The position numbers and the translations under genes were made by a program. From Schistosoma haematobium (Eukaryota; Platyhelminthes; Trematoda; Strigeidida; Schistosomatidae): a stretch of DNA of 64,000 bases. The stretch spans positions 80,966,569 through 81,030,568 of the forward strand of contig NC_067195.1 of the NCBI RefSeq assembly GCF_000699445.3. Direction: 5' to 3'. This document shows, piece after piece, positions 1 to 11,487 of this stretch (its first letter is position 1; every line of letters starts with the position of its first letter). The notes under the pieces are model-generated. The model worked only from the letters and a program-made list of their open reading frames with translations, was not told the origin of the DNA and did not search any database.

Positions 1-1535
1 TATATTTTAATTCAAGTTCAAGTCATCTTTAAAATAAATTAATTCTTTTTATTGACGTGTAAGCATTTAGTGTAGTTTTCATAAACTAGCCAGTCGGTTA
101 TAAGTAACCTAGAGCCTGGCATAAACATAAGTTTGTTCTAGTAATCATATCATAACCATATAAACACAAGGAAATGATATTAACACGATGAATAGTAAAC
201 GAGTCAAAATAATGCATTAGGTAATGATAATTAGGAAGGCTAAACATTGAGAATATAGTGCAAGAATTATGAATGGAAAAAATATAGGAAGGACTAACAA
301 CTATAGCAGCTTGCTATATTGACATGATGATCGGGTTTGTAGATTGTGATGACCAAATCTAGTTATATTGGCCGTAACACATGCCTTCACGTTCTACCAC
401 GCTATGGAAGCTTTTCGGAGAATAAAAGCGGCAAACCTCAGGTTCGAAGACAAAGTCATGGTGTTAAATATATTGAGGCATGACAACAGTAAACTGTCTT
501 TTTCAGACGAAAAGAGTATGAAGTGATGCTGCCTAATCACAACGAATGAAGAGAGGTAAGAAAAATTCCGCCTTAGAAAACAGTACATCTCATCTTTCCT
601 CACGAACTTTAGTCGCCATCGGTGAGATCTGAAAAACATGGAGGTAACACATCAAAAAGTACTCACAAAAAGATCACGCATGACCTGCTTTCGAGCAGTC
701 ATTCCTCGGGTTCTACATTCACGCCCCCACGTTGTCAAGGTCATCACTAATCTTGTTTTAGTTTCGATTCCTTTAGAAGGAAGTATCCCTCCACGGGATG
801 TGCAACCAGAAAGTAACAATCTCCCCCTTACACTCTTAACAGCACTCGACATCATACAAAGAACCAGTCAGAAACGATTTCGTGTTATAGTTTAGAAAAA
901 CTGGAAAAGATTCTAACTGGATATTTAAGATATTTTAAAACATTAACCTCCAGAGTTTGGTCTTTCCACATGAACACGACTAATGGGGAAAAAGTAGAGA
1001 TAAGCTTCTAAACTGTACCCTTATCTCAGTTACTGTGCAGTAAAGGAATAACCTATTCGCTAAGTACCAGTCTACGTACTTCGTATTGAGGCACATCATT
1101 TGTGTAGAGGCTAGTGTTTTCAATTGTCTGTCACAGCCGAATTAGATGGAACTGTGTTTAAAGTTGAGACGTTCTCGTTAGCTGGAAATTTGGTACTTTG
1201 AATGACAACTGTACATTGAACTAAGGGTCACGAATTTCCCATATCTGTTTTAGATATAGACTAAAAATAGGAAACTATGTCTTTCAATTTAAATTGATTC
1301 CAGAACCTTTGGACTACGGAAATTTCCGTACATATCCCTAAGAAGCTAGAATCGGAACTTATATAACATTAAAAGCGCGCTAGTTTTTTTGAGCACCAAT
1401 CATATGCTACAATATGTATTGATAAGCAATGATAATCTAGAAAATAAAATACGCATCGCCAATAAATATAATGCAGTCCAATCAATGTGTGATTGACAGC
1501 TAACTGGAATGCCACATTAGTAACATTAAGACTTT
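1..1535. other. No gene recognised; left-edge flank of TTC12
   Basis: AT-rich sequence in which I see no convincing exon. Open frames at 638-895 (plus) and 652-855 (minus) overlap each other and match nothing I recognise. The TTC12 gene must continue to the left, so this stretch lies within its next intron. Confidence 0.4.
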
Positions 1536-1539
1536 AACT

Positions 1540-1830
1540 GGTTGAAGGTAGTTCACAGGAAACTGTATTCGAACGAGATTTTATGTTAGTTGATACTTGA
1601 CAGCAAAGCGTGCGTGCAATCTTAAGGGGAATGATGCTCCATATAGGATTCGAACCTCCACTACTCAGCTTGAGTTTGAGATGTCACTACTGAACTAATC
1701 GGGCCACGAATAACCTCCTACAGGATTGAAAAATTTACAATTGGTTGACTGCCGAGTAGTGATCAATGTCATATTTGTCTAAACTCTTAATGATGATCAA
1801 ATTTCATCCATCAATTTGAAGTATGATCAC
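1540..1830 (-). repeat. tRNA-derived SINE remnant
   Basis: Read on the minus strand, this has a Pol III A-box-like stretch (TTAGTTCAGTAGTGAC, near 1700) followed by a clear B box (GGTTCGAATCC, near 1655). The rest resembles the SINE at 47.2-47.6 kb, including text related to its hammerhead segment. The ribozyme core is too degraded to be functional. Confidence 0.65.
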
Positions 1831-2213
1831 TAGGCTGAGTGACTCAACACATTGGTAAATTTTTTCATGAAGACGAAAGCTAATGAAGTAATTACTAAGA
1901 ATAAAAAGTACTTCTTACTTTCCAGTATTGTGGATTACATCTAATGGTTGGAAGTTACAAATAGTAATCTGAGATTGGGCAAACCACATAGAGTAAATTC
2001 GAACAGATGATTACAACTCCTAGTCAAATAATTACAGAATACCACGATTATTGTTTTTTTTAAATCATACACATATGCTTTAAACTAAGTATAAGTCTGG
2101 ATGGAAAATCACAATTTTTACTGAAATCCCATTTAAGACTAAGGGTAAAAAGAACAAAATTATTTTCAGAAGGGGTTTTTGTGGATATTATAGTAGTTTC
2201 AATAGTTGAAATC

Positions 2214-2392
2214 ATGAGTCAATTGAAGCTAGACCACCATGGAAAGCCTGGAAGCACTGGATGGCCGTTTCTTCGTAGTATGGGACTCCTCAGAAGGGCA
2301 CATCCACGATCCCGCTCGCGAGATCCGAACCACAGAACCTATTGGTTTCGCGCGCGAATGCTTAACCTCTAGACTACTGAGTCGGTATTCAT
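2214..2392 (-). repeat. SM-alpha-like SINE with hammerhead relic (left half of inverted pair)
   Basis: On the minus strand the order is a tRNA-like head near 2390, then CTGAGGA, then a GAAACGG segment and a cleavage-type ATC, ending near 2214. This is the order of the schistosome SM-alpha SINE ribozyme. The stem II half-sites (GTCC and the mutated ACGAA) no longer pair, so the ribozyme is probably dead. It lies head-to-head with a second copy at 2405-2590. Confidence 0.7.
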
Positions 2393-2404
2393 TAACATTG
2401 ATAT

Positions 2405-2590
2405 TTGCACCGTTGGATGCCGGCCGGCTCAGTGGTCAAGAGGTTAGGTGTTTACGCACGAAACCGACAGGTCCTATGTTCGAATCTCACGAGGTAGGGT
2501 CGTGGATGCGTGCTACTGAGGAGTCCCACAATAGGACAAAACGGCCGTCCAGTGCTTCTAGGATTTCCATGGTGGTCTAGCTTCAATTGA
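2405..2590 (+). repeat. SM-alpha-like SINE with hammerhead relic (right half of inverted pair)
   Basis: The plus strand shows a Pol III A-box-like GGCTCAGTGGTCAAGAGG and a B box (GTTCGAATCTC). A hammerhead layout follows: CTGAGGA, stem II GTCC/GGAC closing a 7-nt loop, AAAA where GAAA is expected, then the palindromic stem III ACGGCCGT followed by C. The G-to-A change at the catalytic G12 position predicts loss of self-cleavage. Confidence 0.75.
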
Positions 2591-2606
2591 CTCATAAATC
2601 CAACCA

Positions 2607-2611
<5 letters not shown>

Positions 2612-2661
<50 letters not shown>
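2612..2661. repeat. (TA)n microsatellite
   Basis: Uninterrupted alternating TA, about 25 units, directly downstream of the SINE pair. Confidence 0.97.
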
Positions 2662-2662
<1 letters not shown>

Positions 2663-2737
2663 CCAGAGAATATTTTTAACAGTGAAAACCACAAATCATT
2701 GATTTTTGTGTTTATATATATACTTATTTACACTTAC

Positions 2738-3146
2738 AAGGAATCTTGAACTTTCTGTTAAATACTCCAATATTTGTGCAGCTTTTGTAGCACAAACTGA
2801 AGCTATTGTTGATGAAATTAGATTGGATTTAGCCGTGTCTATATTATTACTATTTGTTGTATTAACTAATCCAGATGATGCTGATAAACGGCCAACTAAT
2901 CCACGTGCTGCATCAGCTAAACTTGAAGTGTTTGTTGGTTTTAAGGTTGGAGAAGTCACTTGATAGGAATTGGACATTGAAGTGGATAAGCAACTTGCTA
3001 AACTTGTCAGAATAGGACCAGGTCCATACATATCTAATAAAGATTGTCGACCACTTGGTAATGAAGTCAAATTAACCAACAAATTACATGCAGCTAGTCT
3101 AAGTGCACCGAGAATATGTTGGCTTCGTTGTTTTTCTATTGTTAAG
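2738..3146 (-). CDS. TTC12: TTC12 exon 6 (armadillo repeats)
   Basis: The acceptor is CAATTGACAG|C and the donor TTCCTT|GTAAGT. It encodes ARM-type helices, with LRLAACNLLVNLTSLPSGRQ followed by SLLDMYGPG, then a Ser/Thr/Asn-rich insert, then ATKAAQILEYLTESSRFL. It is the last TTC12 exon in the window. The donor ends in phase 0, so the coding frame continues beyond the left edge. Confidence 0.86.
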
Positions 3147-3567
3147 CTGTCAATTGAGAAGAAAAATTAAATATCGGTTATTTAGTCTATCGAGTTACAA
3201 AATGTTCACAATAAAAGGCTATGTTAATTCCCACAGTACTGTGGAAATCAATTAGTCAACGTATAAAAAAAGTGATTGGTTAAATGTTTGTTAGAACTTT
3301 GATTATGACTAAAACAGCCTTAATCTCATGGATTCAATTTACCCCAAGGTCACAAATAGCAATCATTATTAACAAACGAATTATATGTCAAAAATGAGTT
3401 CAAAATAAAATAAAAAATGTTAAATATAATGAGGGGAATTTGTCTTGATACGGAATTGAACAAGTATTAATGATAATAAACAAAATAATGAGTTTCGAAA
3501 ATACGATGATCAGAATTTGTGACATATTAGCGCAATACACTTCGAACAATTTGATCACACATAATAT

Positions 3568-3875
3568 ATTTGACAATGTTATGCGTTAAAAATAGTTAAC
3601 GTTTGCATCTGTCACGATATATATACTTCAAAATTGTATTATTTGCAAATTAGAAAGGTCATTCAATAAAGGTCAGAATGACTTAGAGTAAAGTGTTCAG
3701 TCACAATAAGTAGAATAGTATTGTAGCAAAACTGAAAGTGCAAAAAAATTGTGTGAATAAGATGCATGGTAGGAGAATTTAATCTTGTCAATTGAGATAA
3801 TAATAATAATAATATTGTTGTGTGAATATAATATGTAATAAGGGGGTAGTTACCAAGATAATTACGATAAAGGAA
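3568..3875 (+). repeat. Left inverted-repeat arm of Penelope-like element
   Basis: Reverse complement of 4428-4715 over nearly its full length. It includes the ATTTGACAATG end and a (AAT)n run that is two units longer than in the right arm. Confidence 0.85.
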
Positions 3876-3905
3876 TATTTTAACACGTGGACTCAAAAGA
3901 TCTGT

Positions 3906-4359
3906 CGAAAGGACGTTTCACGCCGCCAAGCTACACATAATTTTCTCAACTAAACCAGTACTCACACAACTAATCAAGGATAGGTTACCGAAGATGGACT
4001 CCTCCATGTGTGTATATCAATTCAACTACTCCTGTGGAGCTAGTTACATAGGCCGTACTCAGAGGGCTTTATCCTTGCGTGTTCGTGAACATGTACCAGC
4101 ATGGTTGGCAAAAGGAGTTACTAAATCGATCAACAGCACTATTCTTTCACACTTGGTATATAGTGAACATCATATCAAAATAGAGGAAACTTTCTCTGTT
4201 TTATATCAAGCTCCGAAATATCTACTTCAAGGAGCTAGATTACGATTGCTCTACATATCCGAAGCCATCTGGATCAATTTCAGAAAACCAAACCAAAGAG
4301 TATATCCAGCCTCCATGTTTGCCTTGGCCTACGACTGGATCACCGGATACCTAAACTGA
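3906..4359 (+). pseudogene. GIY-YIG endonuclease domain of a Penelope-like retroelement (5'-truncated)
   Basis: The open frame runs from a TFHAAKLHIIFSTKP segment into CVYQFNYSCGASYIGRTQRA, then LSLRVREH. It ends with the SEAIWINFRKPNQR stretch and a TGA near 4360. Visible features are the YIG tripeptide, the following Arg (LRVREH), the likely metal-binding Glu in SEA, and the Cys/Cys/His/His spacing typical of Penelope endonucleases. No reverse transcriptase sequence lies upstream, so this is a remnant although its own frame is intact. Confidence 0.78.
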
Positions 4360-4427
4360 ATCTTATAAACATCTTACCCCCTCTTTTTTTATTACCTCTA
4401 TCTTCACATTCATCATTCCCAATTCGT

Positions 4428-4715
4428 TTATCGTAAGTACCTTGGTAACATTCCATATTATATTCACACAACAATATTATTATTATCTCAATTGACAAGA
4501 TTAAATTCTCCTACCATGCATCTTATTCACACAATTTTTTTGCACTTTCAGTTTTGCTACAATACTATTCTACTTATTGTGACTGAACACTTTACTCTAA
4601 GTCATTCTGACCTTTATTGAATGACCTTTCTAATTTGCAAATAATACAATTTTGAAGTATATATATCGTGACAGATGCAAACGTTAACTATTTTTAACGC
4701 ATAACATTGTCAAAT
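4428..4715 (-). repeat. Right inverted-repeat arm of Penelope-like element
   Basis: Mirror image of the left arm at 3568-3875. It starts near CTTGGTAAC and ends at GTCAAAT. Confidence 0.85.
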
Positions 4716-5855
4716 TCATTAATACATGCCTTATTTCTGGCCTTTGTAAAATATTATAATTATGGACTTATAACTGTAGAGCCTGATGATGAAGTTATTG
4801 AAAATAATTGTCCGCTCAAATATTATTCATTTTTGAACATAATATATTCGTTAAGAACATTTATATGTAATTTTTAAAGGTCAACTAGATAATCTTCATC
4901 TTATTATTACATTATCCAAATCTATTAGAAGGGCCAATTGCTTTAAGAGTCATGAGTGTTGATTTGTATGATAAATACGATGCTGATATGGTGTGGCTAC
5001 ATTTTCTAGTTATGAAGACTTGCCTACTTAATAGCATTTAAGTAATATATTCTCGCTATTTAAAATAAGTGTGCAAGACTGAAATCAATAATGCGAAAAA
5101 GCAAGCGTTGTTCAAACTTGCTGAAAAGACTAGACCTGGTGATAGTGACTGAGTACAAGTGGATGGAAGGTTTATTTTCTTATTTCGCACACATATTGAG
5201 TATATTTTCTGATAGAAAACGTTTTATTGTATGTGTGAATAAATATATTTTGAAGATGTTATGTTCTTGATTCGTTTATTTGTGACATCAAAAAATACTT
5301 GAATAAGGGAACAATAGGATTCTTTCTACAATTGACTATCAGATTGTTGTGCTGAAGAAGAAGTTAGTTGGTTGTTGTCCATAACTGTGAAGTTGTTGTT
5401 TCTATATTTGCTTGTGACTGCTTTAACCTCTGATCATGAATTTGTTTATCCTTTTTTATTGGTTGACAGAGTAGGACAATTTCGATAAGGTGGATGATAC
5501 CTGTAGCTCAGTATAAGAATCTCGTATGATGTTTTGGATTTTCCAAGCTATCATTACAGCTTGAAACACATAGCACTGAACTAGAAAAATGTCGTAATCG
5601 TACATAAATATGACAGCCAGTCGCAACGTAGAACCTAGTACGTACGTAGATCGGGTCATGTTACTATGCCCCATTAGCACAGAGAGGTCAGATTGTCAGG
5701 ACAAATCCCAGAATAGTAGAGGTAGTAACGGTATCCGATGTAATAGAAAATATTAGGGACGAAAGACAGAATTTGAAATGTAAACTTTAAATTAATATAA
5801 AAGCCATGAGGAATTCAGAAGCCTAGAGTTTGAAGGAAGACAAAAAATATAAATA
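4716..5855. other. TTC12 intron sequence, nothing recognised
   Basis: AT-rich stretch without recognisable coding. The minus frame at 5456-5680 matches nothing known to me. Confidence 0.4.
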
Positions 5856-5857
5856 CG

Positions 5858-6130
5858 TGTGCCATCGCAAACCATTTTGAGTCGTGTCATTTAAAATCTC
5901 TAACCACTGGTTACGATAATAACGCGGACCCTAATCAGGTAGTCTGCACCTACAACAACATGGTTAAGTCCAATTGTTTGTGACTTCATGGACCGATGCC
6001 ATGTTTTGGTTTAGCTGCACCTAGTTTTCTTCCACCCTATTCCCACATTAAAAAACATCGTCTGTCGAGTTAGGCGGTGGTTTGGGATACGTAAAACACG
6101 TCCCAACCACCTCAGTTGATGAAAAGTAAC
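5858..6130 (+). repeat. Interspersed repeat family A, copy 1
   Basis: Shares a core with copies at 7025, 7590, 33950, 34615 and 48086 (plus) and at 16790 (minus). The core includes CCATCGCAAACCATTTTGA, a GGTTACGATAAT-type segment and TGATGCCATGTTTTGGTTTA. It has no open frame of note. I cannot assign the family. Confidence 0.65.
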
Positions 6131-6420
6131 AACTTCATCAATGATTTTCTATTCTTACGAAGTACCCGATTTACTTCGTGGCCCTAAAGCATATGAGCAA
6201 TACCTTGAAGATACATATGATTGAATACTAGTAATATACGTATATCCTCCATTTTTAATGGCCATATTTTACACCCATAAAGTAGGAAGGACAAAACTAC
6301 TATGCAGTAAACCCATCTTTTGGTTGGCGGACCAACATCTCACCTACGTCAGTTGGCAAAATCCAATGATAAATTCAAAACGTTAATCAAACCCTTAAAT
6401 TAAATAAAACATTAACAAAC

Positions 6421-6782
6421 TTGATATTTTCCGATGACAATGACGACGGTGTTATTGTTGAATGAAGTGTTATACGTTGAACAAACTCAGGTGATAAATT
6501 AATACAAGCAAATGTAATTTTAATTAAATTCGGTTGATGTTCAATGAGTAATCGTTGATTTTCTGCACAATTTGTTGTTAAATGATCTGCTAGATTAAGT
6601 AAAGCAAGCATTCTCTCAGATTCATCAAGTAATGAGTAAGAATTGGTTTCATTTACACCATTATCTTCTTCTCTTCCACTTTCAGTTATGTCATTATTTT
6701 GATTAGATGTACTGACATTTGATTGTTGCATTAACATTTCTTTTTCATAAATATTATCTGGATTGAAAATTTGATAGATTGC
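6421..6782 (-). CDS. TTC12: TTC12 exon 5 (armadillo repeat)
   Basis: The acceptor is ATATTTCAG|GCA. The product begins AIYQIFNPDN and contains MLALLNLADHLTTNCAENQR followed by LLIEHQPNLIK. The ENQR-L-IEH segment is a recognisable TTC12 signature. The donor ATCAA|GTTTGT is weak, but it is the site whose phase (2) matches exon 6. The reading frame would otherwise run on to a stop at about 6387. Confidence 0.87.
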
Positions 6783-7024
6783 CTGAAATATTCAATAATA
6801 AAATTAAAAAATTAAACCTTTTTTGAAAGGAGATTGTTACTTAGCTGTTTGAAGTCAATCAGTTAGTCAGTTAAATACACATATGTACATCAATTCAATT
6901 TATATAATATATAATATAATATAATTAGTAGTAGTGGAAGTTAAGTATAGAAAATGATTTAAAGAGAAAAAATGGGTTGACAGAATTTTTTTTAGAAAAT
7001 TACGGTTGTTTAGAAAATTAGGAC

Positions 7025-7200
7025 ATAAGCAAAGAATGGGAGTGAGTGCACCTGTTCCATCGCGAACGATTTTGAATGGTGTTACAGAAAGTCTTTAACC
7101 ATTGGTTATAAAAGTCGTGTTGACCCTAACCAGGTAGACTGTGAACTTACATAGGCAGCTCAGTCCAATTATCAATGATTTCATGAACTGATGCATAGTA
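7025..7200 (+). repeat. Interspersed repeat family A, copy 2
   Basis: Carries the family's GCACCTGTTCCATCGCGAAC start and the TTCATGAACTGATGC end. It is shorter and more diverged than copy 1. Confidence 0.55.
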
Positions 7201-7299
7201 TTTAACTCTACATATATAACCTAAACACACGAAAACAATGTCATTGTTCATTCTCTTTCAAATTGTCCTAATAATATATACCAGGGTTAATGTGTACAG

Positions 7300-7450
7300 A
7301 ATGTTGTTTGTTCATATAACAAACATGATTGACACACGTCAGCAAGGGGTGCTTGCAATCTTGAAGGAACTAATGCTAAATGTGAGATTCAGGCATGAGT
7401 CATACTGCTTCTCAGTGAAGCGTTGCCAATGAGCTAATAAGGCAGTCACT
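7300..7450 (-). repeat. SINE remnant, ribozyme-bearing family
   Basis: The minus strand has AAGATTGCAAGCACCCCTTG then CTGACG, matching the first half of the hammerhead at 47.3 kb. The rest of the core is lost. Confidence 0.5.
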
Positions 7451-7589
7451 CAATCATCAACATGGTTTAACAGATGAGTGTAGACCAAGGACACTATACC
7501 ATAATAGAACGAGATGAAATTAAAAGGTATGGAAAGGTATGTATGAAGAAATACAGGAAATGAAGATCGAGAAAAAGAGTCTAAAACAC

Positions 7590-7790
7590 GTGATCACTCA
7601 ATATCTTCAACCACTGGTCACGGTTATCATGCGAATCTCAACGAAGTTGTCTTCATCCATCAAAACGGATCAGTAGAACAGTTAAACATCTTGTTGACTG
7701 ATGTTAGGTTTTCTTTTTAGCTGCTCCTAAATTTGGTTTCATTGACTCGCTCCCACGCAACCAGTAGCTATTACTTTATATCGCTTAAAG
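7590..7790 (+). repeat. Interspersed repeat family A, copy 3 (diverged)
   Basis: Shows the ACCACTGGTCACGGTTATCA segment and the TTGACTGATGTTAGGTTTTC end of the family at lower similarity. Confidence 0.45.
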
Positions 7791-7984
7791 TAACACTAAG
7801 TACACACGTCAGATATAAGAGGCCTTGAAACGTCTACTATCACAGTGTAGTTTTAATAAGATACTAATAGGAGTTTTGTATACTTGAATTGTTATCGACG
7901 TTGCAGAACTTGTAGGGAAAATCACATTTCACTTTCACTACCAAACATCAATACTATATTTACTTTATGTCCTATATTGATTAT

Positions 7985-8115
7985 ACCATAGGAATTGATT
8001 TTTAACACCAATGGTTGCAAGTTTGAACCGTGCTTCATCTACTTCGGTTTACGGAAGCAATCGGGGGCAGTATCACTAGTACTCAAACAGTGTATCTTAA
8101 AGCCGAGTACGTAAG
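7985..8115 (+). repeat. tRNA-like SINE remnant
   Basis: A CAATGGTTGCAAGTTTGAAC box-like segment is followed by a TCATCTACTTCGGTTTACGG tail. The same tail type occurs at 46.8 kb. Confidence 0.5.
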
Positions 8116-8458
8116 TGATACATTACATAAATTGGATGAACAATAAGGGAACCAGATCCAAATATGATGCTAAATTATAAACTTGTGATCAAAGCAGTAT
8201 TTAGCATAACCTGACTAAAAATGACATTACTCTTCGTGTATTTATGATTTAAACCGGAGATTTATACATCGAAATTCTTAAAATACTACAAAGTGTTAGA
8301 CTGGAATATTCAATAATACAGTTTGGAATGGATAACAATGGCGCAAAGTTAGATAATTATATGGTGTTGTATAACTGTGATTGGTTGGTTGATAAATAAT
8401 GTATGTGGGTGTAAAAAACTTTACTATTCATAAAATTCCAGGTACAAATGAAACTTAC

Positions 8459-8822
8459 ATCAACTTCTTTACCCAGAAGGCTAAATCCACTTTTTATGCG
8501 AAAAATCGTTTGTAGCTCTGACAAAGTTTCAGTGGACAGATGATTATCGATGTTGATACTACTGGAATCATCAGAAATTAGTGAGTTATGTTGTGCACCT
8601 TTGCTTTTCTTATTAGATTTCTTTTTTTCTGAATTACAGTTAAAAGATTCTGAAGGTCCAATTTTTGAGTCATAAACTGTATTGTTTAATTCTGTGGTTG
8701 TTGTAGGCTTAGTTTTCGGGGCATTCATAAAAAGACGATTCATATAGCGTAACCCTGCGCTATAGTATCTAGAATTTTGATTTCTTCGAGCTAATTGAGC
8801 TAGGAGACTTAAAAGTTGTTGG
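8459..8822 (-). CDS. TTC12: TTC12 exon 4 (start of armadillo-like region)
   Basis: The acceptor CTTTTTTAG|C and donor GAT|GTAAGT are both strong. The exon encodes LLSLLAQLARRNQNSRYYSA followed by GLRYMNRLF, which fits the first ARM helices of TTC12. A low-complexity Ser/Lys/Asn insert follows, then TLSELQTIFRIKSGFSLLGK. The insert is an expansion relative to the vertebrate protein. Confidence 0.87.
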
Positions 8823-8979
8823 CTAAAAAAGAAAGTAGGCATGTTTCTTGAGAAGTGATTTGAAAACTATAGTAATATTTACAAATGAAATTTACTGTGT
8901 TAATATCTCTTTAATCTAAGACATTATTACCGTTATTACTATTGTTAGCAATTATTGCCACAGTGACTTTTTTTATCAC

Positions 8980-9110
8980 TTTAGATTAGTGACTTGAGCA
9001 CTTCATTTCTGATCACATTAAGTCCCGGGATTGAACCCTTTCCCACTTATTTAGGTTCGGATGGTATCACTAGCCGTGTCCCATAGCGTAGTAAATGAAC
9101 CTGTGCTTGA
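8980..9110 (+). repeat. tRNA-like SINE remnant
   Basis: The B-box-like GGGATTGAACCC is followed by a GGTTCGGATGGTATCACTAG tail related to the 8.0-kb copy. Confidence 0.45.
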
Positions 9111-9779
9111 CAAACTCAATTGCATTACATAGTTATTCTGAAATCGACGATTAAGATCCTTGATGTTTGTACAAAATAAGTGATAAAATCACAAATAAAT
9201 ACTTTAAGAAAATATCGAAGAGCATTCTAGTTGTAATCTAACACATTTGTTGATTAAAAATTCGTAAAATAATAATAGTTAGAAATCGCTAAGTTAAGCA
9301 ATAAGACTATAAGTAAATTACTACAAGATATCGAGCCTAGAATTGAATGGTAGTACTATACTGCCAGGTATTTGATAAAAACTTCAGATTACGTGGTTCT
9401 ATAAGAACTACTTTCTGTGTTGGTGATGTCACCAAGTGTTTATTTGATGTAGAGCTGAACAACTCTGTAGTCTAAATAATTATTTGACAGACATTCGTTT
9501 TATTTCGGTCTGAACGGTTCAAAATACAGATAACAGATATACAAGTTAAATCTTCATAAGAACGATTAAATTATTGGTTTTTCGGTTGACCTACAGCAAA
9601 TCCTATTTACTTACAAATGAGGATCCAGTAAGGATACGACAGACTGACGACTTAGGGTGACTTATTATAGTAAGTCTATCAGAAGTAGCCAAATAAGTTC
9701 ACTTGAACACAACCGGAAATGACCTGAAGGACAACCGCATATCATTGGCTAAGAAGTGGGTCCATTTTCTAAGGGATGG

Positions 9780-9781
<2 letters not shown>

Positions 9782-9827
<46 letters not shown>
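9782..9827. repeat. (AT)n microsatellite
   Basis: About 23 uninterrupted AT units inside the TTC12 intron between exons 3 and 4. Confidence 0.97.
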
Positions 9828-9829
<2 letters not shown>

Positions 9830-9830
<1 letters not shown>

Positions 9831-11485
9831 TATTTATTCATATCGTTTGGTAGCCCAATAGACTTTCTCTTCCACTCGTCTTTTCGCTTAGTTTGAAATC
9901 TCGCGCAAAATGAATAGGGCGTTATCTTAATTCCTACTAGTCAACTCAAGGCCATCATTAAAATATACTTTTAACGAGAATTTTTTCAATGCGATGCAAC
10001 GAATAGGAATTCGAATAGATCGGACGTTTATCGCAACAACACTTAGACGTTAATCATCCATACGCTAATGGAGGTAGAGGAAACGGGACTTTCAGGATAA
10101 CATTATACTTAATGTAGACGTCGAAAATTGAAACGGGACAACTGTTTTTATATCGCCGCGTAATGAACTTGGAGCACATAATCAAGCAAAGTAAAAGCGG
10201 TAACGACAAACCAGGTAACAGTAAATGTTATTGCGGGAATATGAATCACGAAACTTTCATCGAGTTTATACTTGAGAGAATGAACTAACATGGAGTGACA
10301 AAAAACTACATCAAACGTGGTTTGCACTCCAAATGAGTTTTTAAAAAGCATATATTGGTTAATTTACTCACTAACGGAAAAAAGATAAGTCTGTAGCAAC
10401 TAAAAGGATACCACAAAACACTAGATACTTCTGATAGTATTGTGATTACGAATGTAAAAACTAGACGACAATACTAGGTTTAGAAGACACATATAAATGA
10501 AAGGAGGGAAGGTTCAAAAAGCTAAACTTAGATTGCGGTGAAATAATAAATGATTTATAATTTTAAATAGATTCAATGAGAAAGATTAAAGAAAGCAATA
10601 AATCAGAAAGATAGAGAATTATTGATCACACTTCCTAAAAGTTGCGAACATAGTTTCACCCACCTTTGTCATTGGGCTAAACAATGTATAACATGTGAGT
10701 CTTATTATTACTTGCCAAATGCTTATTATGCCAAGTTTATTCACACTATAATTAAATGACAAAATCGACAACAAACATATTCACGTGAGTCTCCACCATT
10801 AAGAGCTAAATTAACTATCTTCAAAATTATTAGTGGTAACCGATAAATACTAAATGTCAAAAAGCTTTACGTGGGAGTATTCGATAACAGGCTGTAATAA
10901 TAAGGGTGACAAAAGTGAATTTTTACAAGAAAATTTGCTCCAGTAACCATGGGGTTTACAAAACCACCAATTTATTCAACGTTTTACCCAAAACTATTAT
11001 TCGATCTACGGTTTGGTTATATCTCTAGTATTGATCCGAAGACTACGTTTAAATAGAACTATTCAAGTAATTTTCACGATAAAGTAAAATTCAATAAAAA
11101 AACAGTAGGACAGCTGAATATCTCTAACGAACATCACTACTCATATTCCATAAGTTCATATGAAACCACAGAAAGCTCTTAGGAAACTGACGACTTATTT
11201 ATCTAACACTCTACAGTGACAGACATTACCATAGAACATCTTTATTGAAGGAAACTAATGCTGAAATTTTTTTAAAGTCACACAAGATTTTAAGAATAAA
11301 GCTAACTTTTTGAAAAATTAAAAAAATCAGTACTGTCATATGACATGAATGGAATAAAATGAACAATCATTCGATGCTACGAATTCACTTTTACATTGAA
11401 TCGACTATTGGCTATGTATTATACATCTATATACAAATGAAAAATGTTATCTTATAATTTTACATCATAAGAAAGTATGAAATTC
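9830..11485. other. TTC12 intron sequence, nothing recognised
   Basis: I see no exon. The minus frame at 10148-10351 has no family resemblance that I recognise. Confidence 0.4.
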
Positions 11486-11487
11486 TA

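Larger units (their letters stand above)
3568..4715 (+). mobile_element. Penelope-like element fragment between long inverted repeats
   Basis: A GIY-YIG endonuclease frame sits between two arms that are reverse complements of each other (about 3568-3875 and 4428-4715). The arms differ mainly in the number of AAT units. Penelope-like retroelements encode a reverse transcriptase plus a C-terminal GIY-YIG endonuclease, and often have terminal repeats in direct or inverted orientation. Here only the endonuclease end remains and the reverse transcriptase is missing. It lies in the TTC12 intron between exons 5 and 6, antisense to that gene. Confidence 0.75.

Noticed and set aside
638..895. 85-codon plus-strand open frame overlapping a 67-codon minus frame
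   Set aside because: No domain, splice context or repeat match is recognisable, and it does not resemble the missing TTC12 C-terminus on either strand.
3781..3816. (AAT)n run read as a simple-sequence locus or array
   Set aside because: It is part of the Penelope-like inverted-repeat arm and recurs in the right arm. No CRISPR-like or satellite structure is present anywhere in the window.
4780..4815. CCTGATGATGAAGTTATTGAAA, which contains CTGATGA and GAAA next to the Penelope-like element
   Set aside because: The bases between CTGATGA and GAAA do not form a stem II, and no stem III or cleavage triplet follows. The AGTTATT/AATAATT pairing is a simple hairpin unrelated to a hammerhead.
6387..6420. 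Extension of TTC12 exon 5 to the in-frame stop as an alternative C-terminus
   Set aside because: The GTTTGT donor at 6420 has the exact phase needed to join exon 6, which continues the armadillo homology. Reading on to the stop would end the protein mid-domain.
10148..10351. 67-codon minus-strand hydrophobic frame
   Set aside because: Without splice context or family match, hydrophobicity alone in AT-rich DNA is not evidence of a membrane protein.
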